In this document: positions 36,104 through 44,622 of the stretch, one piece after another
How positions within the stretch are numbered: the stretch's first letter is position 1
How the letters are laid out: every line of letters starts with the position of its first letter
DNA from: Ochrovirga pacifica
GTDB taxonomy: Bacteria > Bacteroidota > Bacteroidia > Flavobacteriales > Flavobacteriaceae
Assembly: GCF_000220525.1 (NCBI RefSeq)
Contig: NZ_AFPK01000068.1
Location: 1-64,000, forward strand
Reading direction: 5' to 3'
Length of the DNA: 64,000 nt
Notes under the pieces: generated by a model
Database searches by the model: none
The model's input: only the letters and a program-made list of their open reading frames with translations
Told to the model about the DNA's origin: nothing
Program-made: the position numbers and the translations under genes

Positions 36104-36786
36104 GACTGTTGTATTTCAAATTTATAGCCCATCCCGTAAATTGTTTTGATGTAACCCATACACCCAGCTTCTTTCAGTTTTTTCTTCAAATTTTTAATAT
36201 GTGCATAAATAACGTCGAAATTATCAAACATATCGGCATGGTCTCCCATTAAATGTTCTGCAATAGTACTTTTGGTTAAAACCCTTTTGGGTGCCGACAT
36301 AAAAAACAGAAGAAGTTCATATTCTTTAGGAGACAATCTTTCAACGGGTTTTTGATTGAAAAAAACAGTTTTTTCTATAAGATTAACACTAATATCCCCC
36401 AAATTAAGTAGATTATTTCCGTTAAATTTTCGCCTGCGAACAACTGCCATAATTCGCATTGACAGTTCTGCCAAATGAAATGGTTTAACCAGATAATCAT
36501 CCGCTCCAATTACAAGACCTTTCAATCTATCATCTAGAGAATCTTTAGCAGAAATAATAATTACTCCATCTTGCTTATGGTTCTTTTTTAATGATTCTAA
36601 AATGGTAAAACCATTACCATCTGGGAGAGATATATCTAATAATATACAGTCATATTCATAAAGCTCTATCTTCTCAATTGCTTTTTCTACGGTATTTGCA
36701 GTTTCGCAAATATAGCCTTCGGCAGAAAGATATTTTTCAATACTTTCAGCTAAATCATAATTATCTTCAATTAAGAGAATTTTCAT
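36100..36786 (-). CDS. OmpR-family response regulator
   Basis: The protein has 228 residues. The receiver has the phosphoacceptor aspartate in DCILLDISLPDG (Asp51), the AKDSLDDRLKGL region and the lysine in DDYLVKPFH. The winged-helix DNA-binding domain (about 128-226) has RLSPKEYELLLFFM and YGMGYKFE. It is the first gene of a two-gene operon with the kinase. Its probable target is the adjacent receptor gene, by position only. Confidence 0.93.
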   Translation of the reverse strand: MKILLIEDNYDLAESIEKYLSAEGYICETANTVEKAIEKIELYEYDCILLDISLPDGNGFTILESLKKNHKQDGVIIISAKDSLDDRLKGLVIGADDYLVKPFHLAELSMRIMAVVRRRKFNGNNLLNLGDISVNLIEKTVFFNQKPVERLSPKEYELLLFFMSAPKRVLTKSTIAEHLMGDHADMFDNFDVIYAHIKNLKKKLKEAGCMGYIKTIYGMGYKFEIQQS

Positions 36787-36891
36787 TTGAAAAATGATGT
36801 TAATTTAAACAACTGCACTTTTTTCTAAAATTTTATTATCTTCAAAGTTAATGGATTTCTTACTAAAAAACAGGACTAACAAGATTGACCC

Positions 36892-38142
36892 TCAAGAAAC
36901 TTCTTGGTTTCCATTATTTTTTGCTACATAAATTTTCTTTTTGAGCAATTGCATATCCTCACTCACTTTACGTTCAATTACCCTAGCATATATTTGGGTA
37001 GTTGCAATTTTTGAATGTCCAAGTAATTTTGACACTGTTTCTATTGGGACACCATTACTTAAAGTTATTGTAGTTGCGAAAGTGTGACGAGCTATGTGGA
37101 AAGTTAGATTCTTTTTGATTTTGCATAAATCCGCAATTTCTTTTAAATATGAGTTGAGCTTTTGATTTGAAATATTAGGGAATAAGGTTTTTGTTTTCTT
37201 GGTTTTAATATGCTCTTTGTATTTCTGAATTAATTCTTCAGCAATTGGAAGTAACGGAATTTTTACTTTGTTATGAGTTTTTTGTCTATTGGTGATTATC
37301 CATTTGCCACCATCAATACCAATCGTAATATTATCTTCGTTGAGGTTCATAACATCAATATACGATAAGCCTGTATAGCAACTAAAAACAAATAAATCTT
37401 TAACGAGCTCCAGTCTTTCAATTTCAAACTCTTTTTCAATAATGGTTTGCAGTTCATCTTCACTTAAAAACTCACGCTCATTCTTGATATACGAAGGCTT
37501 GAATTTTATAAAAGGATCTTTATCTATCCACTCCATTTTATAGGCTAATGTTACCATTTTACGAAGTCGTTGGATATGCTTCATAACTGTGTTGTTTTCC
37601 ATTTGCTTTTGATGGTCCTCCGGAACATAGGAACGTAAGAACTTTTCAAAATCAACCAGAAAACGAAACGTCAATTGTGATAAATAGATGTCTTGTATTT
37701 TCTTTTTGGTTAGAAAAAGCTTGATGTACTTTTGGGTAGTGAAGTAGTTCTTTAAAGTACCATAACTCAAAGATTCGCTCATTTGGGTGTTGTGATAATC
37801 AACCAATGTTAACAAAGAATATTCTTCATTATCTTCTCCAAGAAAACGAGCTTTGATTGATTGAGCGCATACAAACGCTTTTTCTTTTACAAGTTCATCA
37901 TGAGCCTCATAGATTCTATTTTTAACCTGGTCTAAATATCTGTTGAGTAATCGAGACTCTTGTTTGTTGCCTCTTGCTTTTCCTTTGTTTGATTCCCATT
38001 CAGATATAATTACTTTTCGTTGCAAACTGATATTTGCACGTTTACCGTTTACTGTTATTCGAGCAAAAACAGAAACTTCATTATTAATCTTACGTGAAGC
38101 ACTTACCCAAAATGATAAGCTAAAGGTGGTTTGTGATTGCAT
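36892..38142 (-). CDS. int: Tyrosine recombinase (IntDOT-like integrase) of island 1
   Basis: About 416 residues from the ATG at 38142. That start is preferred to 38166 because both islands share AGACGA-N2-ACTATG at this point. The order is an N-terminal arm-binding domain, a SAM-like domain and a catalytic domain. In the catalytic box CYTGLSYIDVMNL the first arginine is replaced by Ser, as in CTnDOT IntDOT. HIARHTFATT gives His-x-x-Arg, and the nucleophile is Tyr in TQIYARV. It lies about 200 bases from the right attachment site in tRNA-Pro. It is closely similar to the island 2 integrase. Confidence 0.95.
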   Translation of the reverse strand: MQSQTTFSLSFWVSASRKINNEVSVFARITVNGKRANISLQRKVIISEWESNKGKARGNKQESRLLNRYLDQVKNRIYEAHDELVKEKAFVCAQSIKARFLGEDNEEYSLLTLVDYHNTQMSESLSYGTLKNYFTTQKYIKLFLTKKKIQDIYLSQLTFRFLVDFEKFLRSYVPEDHQKQMENNTVMKHIQRLRKMVTLAYKMEWIDKDPFIKFKPSYIKNEREFLSEDELQTIIEKEFEIERLELVKDLFVFSCYTGLSYIDVMNLNEDNITIGIDGGKWIITNRQKTHNKVKIPLLPIAEELIQKYKEHIKTKKTKTLFPNISNQKLNSYLKEIADLCKIKKNLTFHIARHTFATTITLSNGVPIETVSKLLGHSKIATTQIYARVIERKVSEDMQLLKKKIYVAKNNGNQEVS

Positions 38143-38174
38143 AGTTGTCGTCTTTTTGTTAAACATTCATCGAG

Positions 38175-38270
38175 ACGAAAGTCAAATCAACTATTTCAAT
38201 TACAGTATTTTAAGTATCTATTCGGTTAACACTTTTTTACTTTGTTAACTGTTAACCGAATTGTTAACCG
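38175..38270. promoter_or_regulatory. Integrase arm-site candidates
   Basis: ACGAAAGTCAAATC (38175-38188) matches the motif at 57339-57352 upstream of the other integrase (inverted) and the sites next to both HTH genes. Further on, ATTCGGTTAACAC and two copies of GTTAACCGAATT form inverted and direct repeats (about 38219-38272). Repeats between integrase and attachment site are typical arm-type sites. Function is inferred. Confidence 0.5.
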
Positions 38271-38315
38271 AATTAAACTATATTAATTCAATTCTTATGA
38301 TAGTCTAAAAACCAT

Positions 38316-38349
38316 AAAACCTTGTAAATCATACAATTTACAAGGTTTT
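38316..38349. terminator. Hairpin between tRNA-Pro and the integrase
   Basis: AAAACCTTGTAAA pairs with TTTACAAGGTTTT (13-bp stem, 8-base loop). It now lies after the tRNA-Pro 3' end. A similar AAACCTTATAAAC hairpin follows tRNA-Asp in island 2, so both elements bring a replacement terminator for the tRNA they split from its own. Confidence 0.6.
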
Positions 38350-38367
38350 AGTTTCTATTGGCATTAA

Positions 38368-38388
38368 TTTTTGTCGGGGTGGCAGGAT
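38368..38388 (-). repeat. Right attachment-site repeat
   Basis: Identical to 15450-15470. It covers the last 15 bases of the tRNA-Pro gene plus a few bases beyond, so insertion leaves the tRNA intact. Confidence 0.9.
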
Positions 38389-38448
38389 TCGAACCTGCGA
38401 CCTCCGCGTCCCAAACGCGGCGCGATAACCGGGCTACGCTACACCCCG
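38374..38448 (-). tRNA. tRNA-Pro (anticodon TGG)
   Basis: A 75-base cloverleaf with acceptor CGGGGTG/CACCCCG, the TTCGAAT T-loop and anticodon loop TTTGGGA between CGCGT/ACGCG arms. The 3' end is the attachment site of island 1. The CCA end is not encoded. Confidence 0.95.
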
Positions 38449-38498
38449 ATAGATGGTTATCATTAAAAAAAGCTCCATAAAAAATAAGGAGCTCATAG

Positions 38499-38571
38499 AG
38501 CGGGAGACCGGGTTCGAACCGGCGACATTCAGCTTGGAAGGCTGACGCTCTACCAACTGAGCTACTCCCGC
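38499..38571 (-). tRNA. tRNA-Gly (anticodon TCC), copy 1
   Basis: A 73-base cloverleaf with acceptor GCGGGAG/CTCCCGC, anticodon loop CTTCCAA and T73 discriminator. It is the closest of three identical copies to tRNA-Pro. Confidence 0.95.
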
Positions 38572-38612
38572 GGTAGAATTGTTTTGAAGTTGTAAAATCA
38601 CATTAAAAATAG

Positions 38613-38685
38613 AGCGGGAGACCGGGTTCGAACCGGCGACATTCAGCTTGGAAGGCTGACGCTCTACCAACTGAGCTACTCCCGC
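38613..38685 (-). tRNA. tRNA-Gly (anticodon TCC), copy 2
   Basis: Same sequence as the copy at 38499-38571, 41 bases away. Confidence 0.95.
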
Positions 38686-38723
38686 GGTAGATTTTACAAA
38701 ATCAAAATAGTTTAAAAATTTAG

Positions 38724-38796
38724 AGCGGGAGACCGGGTTCGAACCGGCGACATTCAGCTTGGAAGGCTGACGCTCTACCAACTGAGCTACTCCCGC
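38724..38796 (-). tRNA. tRNA-Gly (anticodon TCC), copy 3
   Basis: Same sequence as the other two copies. The spacers of the three copies differ, so these are older tandem duplications. Confidence 0.95.
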
Positions 38797-38823
38797 GAAA
38801 ATTTTTAATAATTCATCTTATAG

Positions 38824-38896
38824 AGCGAAAAACCGGGTTCGAACCGGCGACCTCGACCTTGGCAAGGTCGCGCTCTACCAGCTGAGCTATTTTCGC
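38824..38896 (-). tRNA. tRNA-Gly (anticodon GCC)
   Basis: A 73-base cloverleaf with acceptor GCGAAAA/TTTTCGC and anticodon loop CTTGCCAA region reading GCC. Confidence 0.93.
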
Positions 38897-38917
38897 TTTT
38901 CTTTGAAAGAACTTTTG

Positions 38918-38991
38918 TAGCGAGAACGAGAGTTGAACTCGTGACCTCCGGGTTATGAATCCGACGCTCTAACCAACTGAGCTACCTCGCC
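38918..38991 (-). tRNA. tRNA-Met (anticodon CAT)
   Basis: A 74-base cloverleaf with acceptor GGCGAGG/TCTCGCT (one G-T pair) and loop TTCATAA. It is of elongator type by its D-arm; an Ile2 (lysidine) identity cannot be excluded. The anticodon stem has one A-C mismatch next to the loop. Confidence 0.85.
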
Positions 38992-39001
38992 ATTGCGGAT
39001 G

Positions 39002-39032
39002 CAAATATATGTCAAATCTGTTTTATGACAAA
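39002..39032 (-). promoter_or_regulatory. Promoter of the tRNA cluster
   Basis: On the minus strand TTTG, 19 bases, TATATTTG, then 10 bases to the first tRNA base. This is an exact match to the Bacteroidota housekeeping promoter form. Confidence 0.75.
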
Positions 39033-39107
39033 AGAAAAAAATAACTTTTTTTTATAACGTACAATGGCTCTTGTTAATCAGAAAGTTATATGCTATAAGG
39101 CTTGTGT

Positions 39108-40541
39108 TTAACTATCCTCTTGGGCTCTTTCTAATAGTTTTTGATTGAATTCTTTACTGTTGGTTTTTATTCCTAATTCTTTTAACTTTTCAACTTTTAC
39201 AATTAGATTGCCTCTTCCTGTTAATTTTTTCATAGTAGTATCATAGGTACCTTGTACGGTGTTCAGTTGTTTTCCTAGTTTTATTAATTCTTCGGTTAGG
39301 GCTACAAACTGTTCGTATAAACGAGTGGCATGAGTTGCGATATCTAGTGCATTTTTTTGTTGTTTCTCATTCTTCCACATGCTTTCGATGGTTCTAAGTG
39401 TAGCTAACAATGTACTTGGAGTAACGATGACAATATTTTTAGAAAAGGCTTTGTTATACAGTTCTCCATCTTGTTCTAAGGCCAAAGCAAAAGCAGGTTC
39501 TATTGGGATAAACAAAAGCACAAAGTCAGGAGATTCTATTTGGTACAATTCAGAATATTTTTTACTGCTTAGTTGATCGATATGCCTGTACAAAGAAAGT
39601 AAGTGTTCTTTAGTAGCCTGAATTTTGTCGTTTTCTTGAGTTGCAGCTACAATTTTTTCGTAAGCAGTTAAACTTACTTTAGAATCTACAATCATCTTGC
39701 GATTGTCGGGTAGATTGATAATTACATCGGGACGTAATCGTGTTTTGTTTTCTAGGTCTGTATCAAAACTTTTTTCCAGCTCATATTCTCTTCCTTTTTC
39801 TAAACCTGATTTCTCTAGAACTCTTTCAAGAATCATTTCCCCCCAATTACCTTGAGTTTTACTATCGCCTTTAAGAGCTTTGGTTAAATTTTCAGCATCT
39901 TTACTCATTTGCTGATTCAGCTCTTTTAACCCAGATATTTGTTGACGCAAAGCAGCATTTCTATCAATATTTTCTTTATTGGTATCTTCTACTTTTTTTT
40001 CGAAAGATTGAATTTTTTCTTGCAGTGGCTGTAATATTTGACTGATGTTTTTCTGATTTTGATCAGAAAATGTTTTGGACTTTTCTTCAAGAATTTTATT
40101 AGCAAGATTTTCAAACTCTTTGGTAAATTTTTCTTGAAGTTTTTCTATTTCATTTTTGTTTTCACTTAAGTCTACAGTAAGTTCTTCTATTTTTGCATTG
40201 GCTCTTTCTAAAAGGATTACAGCGTTTTCCTTATCATTATGTAAAAGTTTAAGATCGTGATCTTTTTGTTTGCGAAGTTGCTCTAGCTCTTGTTTGGCTT
40301 TTTCGGAAGTTGCCCATAGCAAGTCTTTGCTTTCTTTTAATGCCAACTCCATTTTACGCAGTACTTCATCAGCATTTGCTTTTTGTAGTTCTAATTCTTT
40401 TTCTTTTAGTTTGATGCTTTCTTGTAAAGAAGCTTCTTGTTGAGAGGCTTGTAAAAGGGCAATTTTTTTCCCTATTAAAAATCCAACTAAGATTCCAATA
40501 AGTAAACTCATCAATACATAAATCATTTCCATACTGTGCAT
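39108..40541 (-). CDS. rmuC: DNA recombination protein RmuC
   Basis: The protein has 477 residues: an N-terminal membrane anchor (about 5-25), a long coiled coil (about 30-195), then the RmuC nuclease-like domain (about 215-440). That domain shows KTQGNWGEMILERVLEKSGL, RPDVIINLPDNRKMIVDSKVSL and FVLLFIPIEPAFALAL. RmuC limits DNA inversions and has been linked to phage restriction. It starts one base into the end of gcvT, suggesting co-transcription. Confidence 0.95.
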   Translation of the reverse strand: MHSMEMIYVLMSLLIGILVGFLIGKKIALLQASQQEASLQESIKLKEKELELQKANADEVLRKMELALKESKDLLWATSEKAKQELEQLRKQKDHDLKLLHNDKENAVILLERANAKIEELTVDLSENKNEIEKLQEKFTKEFENLANKILEEKSKTFSDQNQKNISQILQPLQEKIQSFEKKVEDTNKENIDRNAALRQQISGLKELNQQMSKDAENLTKALKGDSKTQGNWGEMILERVLEKSGLEKGREYELEKSFDTDLENKTRLRPDVIINLPDNRKMIVDSKVSLTAYEKIVAATQENDKIQATKEHLLSLYRHIDQLSSKKYSELYQIESPDFVLLFIPIEPAFALALEQDGELYNKAFSKNIVIVTPSTLLATLRTIESMWKNEKQQKNALDIATHATRLYEQFVALTEELIKLGKQLNTVQGTYDTTMKKLTGRGNLIVKVEKLKELGIKTNSKEFNQKLLERAQEDS

Positions 40542-41623
40542 TATTTTTTATAAAAAGGAAGTTTTACAACTTTTGCTTTAAGATTTTTATTTCTTACCTG
40601 AATAAAAATTTCAGATCCTAAACTACTATATTCTGTAGCAACATATCCCAAGCCAATAGCTTTGTTTAAGGTTGGAGACATGGTGCCAGAAGTAACCATT
40701 CCTATAGGGTTAGATGCATTGTTTACAATTAAATAATCTTTTCTGGGAACTCCTTTATCAACCAATTCGAAACCAATTAATTTTTTTGAAACTCCATTTT
40801 GTTTTTGATATTCAAGCTCTTTTTTGTGAATAAAGTCTTTGTTAAATTTCGTTACCCAACCCAAACCAGCTTCAATAGGCGAGGTAGTGTCATCAATATC
40901 ATTTCCGTACAAACAATATCCCATTTCTAACCTTAAGGTATCTCTAGCAGCAAGTCCAATAGGTTGAATACCGTAGTCTTTACCTGCTTCTAAAACACGA
41001 TTCCAAATTTGTTCAGCTTCCGAGTTTTTACAATAAATTTCAAAACCACCTGCTCCAGTGTATCCTGTTGCAGAAATAATTACGTTGTCTATACCTGCAA
41101 AATCTCCTATTTTAAATTTATAAAATGGAATCGCAGCCAAATTTACAGATGTAAGTTCTTGCAAGGCTTCTGTAGTTTTAGGACCTTGAATGGCTAATAG
41201 CGAATAGTTGTCGGATACATTTCTTAGCAATGCATTTGTGTCGTTTTGTTGATTGATCCAATCCCAGTCTTTTTGAATATTAGCTGCGTTTACTACCAGT
41301 AAAAAGGTGTTTTCTTTAATTCTGTAAATCAATAAATCATCAACAATTCCTCCTTTGTTGTTTGGAAGGTAAGAATATTGAGCATCTCCTATGTTCAGTT
41401 TATTAGCATCATTGGCACTAACTTTTTGTATTAACGCTAGTGCATCGGAACCTTCAATTAAGAACTCTCCCATGTGCGAAACATCAAAAATTCCTAAAGC
41501 TTCTCTTACTGTTTTGTGTTCTATTTTAACTCCTTGGTATTGTACAGGCATTTGGTAACCAGCAAAGGGTACTAGTTTGGCATGTAAACTTTTATGAATA
41601 GAGTGTAGGCTTGTTTTTTTCAT
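40541..41623 (-). CDS. gcvT: Glycine cleavage system T protein (aminomethyltransferase)
   Basis: The 360-residue folate-binding enzyme has the N-terminal HAKLVPFAGYQMPVQY segment, the FDVSHMGEF motif and the C-terminal barrel. It transfers the methylene group from the aminomethylated H protein to tetrahydrofolate. The P and H protein genes are not adjacent. It precedes rmuC. Confidence 0.95.
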   Translation of the reverse strand: MKKTSLHSIHKSLHAKLVPFAGYQMPVQYQGVKIEHKTVREALGIFDVSHMGEFLIEGSDALALIQKVSANDANKLNIGDAQYSYLPNNKGGIVDDLLIYRIKENTFLLVVNAANIQKDWDWINQQNDTNALLRNVSDNYSLLAIQGPKTTEALQELTSVNLAAIPFYKFKIGDFAGIDNVIISATGYTGAGGFEIYCKNSEAEQIWNRVLEAGKDYGIQPIGLAARDTLRLEMGYCLYGNDIDDTTSPIEAGLGWVTKFNKDFIHKKELEYQKQNGVSKKLIGFELVDKGVPRKDYLIVNNASNPIGMVTSGTMSPTLNKAIGLGYVATEYSSLGSEIFIQVRNKNLKAKVVKLPFYKK

Positions 41624-41826
41624 GTTTCTAAATTGTAAAAAAGCAAAATTAAGGTTTTATGTAAAAAAGTTATGTATTCGTGTTATATTTTATATCTTGT
41701 ATAGAGCGGATTTATGCTGATTATCATACTAGTTTTGTGGGGCATAGCTGAAGCAGGTTAACAAAGGTTTATAGATGCTTGTTATTATCCTGTATTACGT
41801 ATTTTATACGTATTTATTAAGGCATG

Positions 41827-41859
41827 TTGGCTGTAATTCTTCTGAATGCGTTATATTTG
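41827..41859 (+). promoter_or_regulatory. Predicted promoter of the exopolysaccharide operon
   Basis: TATATTTG (41852-41859) is a perfect -7 element; a TTG lies 22 bases upstream. It is about 95 bases before the first gene. The 41624-41953 gene-free stretch shows nothing else definite. Confidence 0.5.
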
Positions 41860-41953
41860 TCTTTCGATGTGTTTGCAATGAAAAATGAAAATTAAATAGA
41901 AAGCTGCCCCTACTAAAACTAAAACTAAAAACTATTAACGTTTAAGCTAAACT

Positions 41954-43189
41954 ATGGAATTTATCAATTGGTTGTACTCATTACAATTCAAAATGAAAGC
42001 ATATCCCTTAGTTATTCAGATTTCTATTGCTTTTATTTTTATGAGTCTCTTTATGTCACTGTTCTTTTTGGTGTATTTAACACTATTAAGAAGGGTATAT
42101 GCTATTAGAGAACGACTAGAGGACAAGGTAGCACCTAAAATTCATGAACTTTTCGAGAAAATTTTGTTTGAAGATTATTTAGATACCGAAGACGAAGTTA
42201 GAAAAGAATTTGAAAAAACGGTGAACAAAGGGAAAAGAAAAAAGAAAGTAGTAGGGAAGAAAAAACAAGTAAGTAACTCTTATGAGATGGACTTGGCAAT
42301 TGATACGCTGATCCGAATCAAATCCAATTCTTTTGAAGAATCTAAAAGGTATCCATTAATATTTAACGCTTTACAATTAGAAAAGTACTTGAATTCTAAA
42401 TTCAACTTTACCTCTTCAGGAACCAAAAAGAAAGCAATTGAATACTTTTCAGATTTGGGGATGTCTAACTCAGATGCTACCATTCTAACGTACACTTATA
42501 GTAGTAACGAAGAGGTACAAACCGAAGCTAGACTATCTTACTTGAACTTAAGTAAGAACGACCCGTATCGATTTTTTGACGAATTAAAAGGAGATATGAC
42601 CAAATGGAGTCAGGTAAAATTGATGAACCTTTTAATTGAACAATCTAATACAGTTGGTTTGCCCAACTTTGGTAAGTGGATTGGATATTCTAACAATGAC
42701 TCTTTGGTAATTTTCTTGTTAAAAGCAGCAGCCTACTTTAACCAAAGAAAAGCTATAGAAGTAATTAGAACCAAAATTAAAGACGAAAATCACGAATTAA
42801 GAGCCGAAGCAATTTTAGCTTTAGGAAAATTAGGAGATTTAGAGTTCGAAGACGAATTAAAGAGGATATACTTTAACGAACCAGATATTTGTCAGGAAGC
42901 AATTATCAAAGCAATTGGTTTCCTAGCTTCAGGAAAATCAGTAACGTTTTTAAAATCTTGTTTTGATGAAAATAAAGACCTAGATGCTCAGAAAAATATT
43001 GCATTGGTAATTTATGACTATGGAGAAGAAGGTAAAAAAATCTTTATGGAGATGAAACGTGAAATGCAAGAAGAATACGAAAAAGAGAAAAAAGAAAGTA
43101 AAGAAAATAATGAGTTTATGGATGTTGGAATAATCTACAAAGATTTGTTGTTTAAACATGCCGAAAATGATTTAATCTTATACAAATAA
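41954..43189 (+). CDS. Membrane-anchored HEAT-repeat protein
   Basis: The 411-residue protein has one N-terminal membrane helix (about 20-45), a charged linker rich in lysine (about 90-107), then alpha-helical repeats of HEAT type: LRAEAILALGKLGD and CQEAIIKAIGFLASGK. A cytosolic scaffold for the glycosyltransferase that follows 7 bases later is the simplest idea. It is the first gene of a five-gene operon. Confidence 0.75.
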   Translation: MEFINWLYSLQFKMKAYPLVIQISIAFIFMSLFMSLFFLVYLTLLRRVYAIRERLEDKVAPKIHELFEKILFEDYLDTEDEVRKEFEKTVNKGKRKKKVVGKKKQVSNSYEMDLAIDTLIRIKSNSFEESKRYPLIFNALQLEKYLNSKFNFTSSGTKKKAIEYFSDLGMSNSDATILTYTYSSNEEVQTEARLSYLNLSKNDPYRFFDELKGDMTKWSQVKLMNLLIEQSNTVGLPNFGKWIGYSNNDSLVIFLLKAAAYFNQRKAIEVIRTKIKDENHELRAEAILALGKLGDLEFEDELKRIYFNEPDICQEAIIKAIGFLASGKSVTFLKSCFDENKDLDAQKNIALVIYDYGEEGKKIFMEMKREMQEEYEKEKKESKENNEFMDVGIIYKDLLFKHAENDLILYK

Positions 43190-43196
43190 AAAGCAT

Positions 43197-44609
43197 ATGT
43201 TAGAAAGTATCACAGAATTTTATGAGACGTTTGTGTTTTATTACGCTTCCTCTATGATATTCAGTTATTTGGTGCTGGCTACTTTTTCATCCATCAACTT
43301 GATGAGATATAAAAGTTACAACTCAGACAAAGACGATGAGGTGTTGATGAAATCTCCACTTACGCCAGGAGTTTCCATTGTTGCACCTGCATATAACGAA
43401 GAAAAAACAATTATTGTAAACGTAAATTCCCTACTAACTTTAGAATATCCTCTTTTTGAGGTGGTAATTGTAAACGATGGTAGTAAAGACAAAACTTTAG
43501 AAAAACTAATATCTGAGTTTGATTTGGTAGAGGTAGATTTCTTGTACATCGAAAAAATTAAGACCAAACCTTTTAAAAGGGTATTCAAATCTACCAATCC
43601 AAAATACTCCATCTTAACCGTTGTAGATAAAGAGAATGGTGGAACCAAAGCCGATGCCTCCAATGCAGGAATCAATGCCTCTGTATTTCCCTATTATTTA
43701 AGTACCGATGTAGATTGTGTATTGAATAGAAAGACTTTGTTGAAAATGATTAAACCATTCTTGAACTCTAAAAAAAGGGTGGTAGGAGTAGGTTCTACTT
43801 TACGAATGTTAAATGGTTGCGAAGTAAAAGATGGGGTGGTAACAAGAGTAAGTCCACCAAAAAGATTGATTCCCTGTTTTCAAGAGCTAGAATATATCCG
43901 AGCTTATTTATTGGGGAAAATGGGATGGTCTTTTATCAACTCAGTACCCAACATTTCTGGAGGTTTAGGACTTTTTGATAAAGAAATTGCTATTAAGGCA
44001 GGAGGATATTCGGGAGATTCACATGCCGAAGATATGGACATGGCAACCAAGCTAGCAAGATATATGATGAACAACAACATGAAATATAGATTGGTATACA
44101 TTCCTATTTCTTGTTGTTGGACAGAAGGACCTGATAACGTTCAGGTATTAAACAGACAAAGAACTCGATGGAGTTCTGGATTGGCACAGATTTTTAGAGT
44201 GTATAGAGAAGTGCTGTTTAATAGAAAATACAAACGTTTAGGACTTGTGGCTTTTCCATATACATTTATATATGAGTTCTTGGCTCCTATTATTGAAGGT
44301 GTTGGAATTTTGTTCTTTATTTATCTAATCCTAGTAAATAAAGTAAACTGGGACATGTTCTTTATCATTTTCCTATATTCCTATACGTTTGCTATATTTA
44401 TAACAACATTGGTAGTTATTCAGGATCATATTGTGTTTAAGCATTACAAAAAGATTACCGAAGTACTCCGATTGATTTTAATGGGATTTTTAGAACCTAT
44501 TTTATACCATCCTCTAATTGTATTTTTTGCCTTAAAAGGGTATTTTAACTTTTATGTAGGAAAGGAATTAAAATGGGGAACGATGACAAGAAAAGGTGTC
44601 AATACTTAA
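43197..44609 (+). CDS. Processive family 2 glycosyltransferase (membrane)
   Basis: This 470-residue polysaccharide-synthase-type GT2 has one N-terminal membrane helix and a catalytic domain. The catalytic domain shows IVAPAYNEEKT, VVIVNDGSKD, the second aspartate motif LSTDVDC (about 176), the base in HAEDMDMA (about 280) and QRTRW (about 319). Two to three C-terminal helices follow. This set is that of cellulose, PNAG and hyaluronan synthases. The downstream TPR/barrel gene suggests export of the product. The sugar made is unknown. Confidence 0.88.
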   Translation: MLESITEFYETFVFYYASSMIFSYLVLATFSSINLMRYKSYNSDKDDEVLMKSPLTPGVSIVAPAYNEEKTIIVNVNSLLTLEYPLFEVVIVNDGSKDKTLEKLISEFDLVEVDFLYIEKIKTKPFKRVFKSTNPKYSILTVVDKENGGTKADASNAGINASVFPYYLSTDVDCVLNRKTLLKMIKPFLNSKKRVVGVGSTLRMLNGCEVKDGVVTRVSPPKRLIPCFQELEYIRAYLLGKMGWSFINSVPNISGGLGLFDKEIAIKAGGYSGDSHAEDMDMATKLARYMMNNNMKYRLVYIPISCCWTEGPDNVQVLNRQRTRWSSGLAQIFRVYREVLFNRKYKRLGLVAFPYTFIYEFLAPIIEGVGILFFIYLILVNKVNWDMFFIIFLYSYTFAIFITTLVVIQDHIVFKHYKKITEVLRLILMGFLEPILYHPLIVFFALKGYFNFYVGKELKWGTMTRKGVNT

Positions 44610-44622
44610 ATTGCTCTTAACA

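Larger units (their letters stand above)
15450..38388 (-). mobile_element. Island 1: tRNA-Pro-integrated defence element
   Basis: The element is bounded by the 21-bp direct repeat and has an IntDOT-like integrase next to the intact tRNA-Pro. Backbone genes on the minus strand are integrase, RteC, small HTH protein, initiator-like protein and DnaC-like ATPase. Cargo is a TonB receptor with a two-component system, a Wadjet operon, a DRT3-like RT pair with ncRNA, a helical unknown gene and a small holin-like cassette. No relaxase, coupling protein or conjugation genes are visible, so transfer would need a helper. The element spans 22.9 kb. Confidence 0.9.

Noticed and set aside
34820-36786. RteA/RteB pair of a CTnDOT element
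   Set aside because: The response regulator is OmpR-type with a winged helix and no NtrC ATPase domain, so it is separate cargo.
38142-38166. Longer start of the island 1 integrase
   Set aside because: The sister integrase aligns at the inner ATG, with the same upstream bases, so the first eight codons are probably untranslated.
38434-38781. 115-codon open frame with three GVAQLVERQPSKLNVAGSNPVSRS-type repeats
   Set aside because: It is the read-through of three tandem tRNA-Gly genes in one frame, a known false ORF type.
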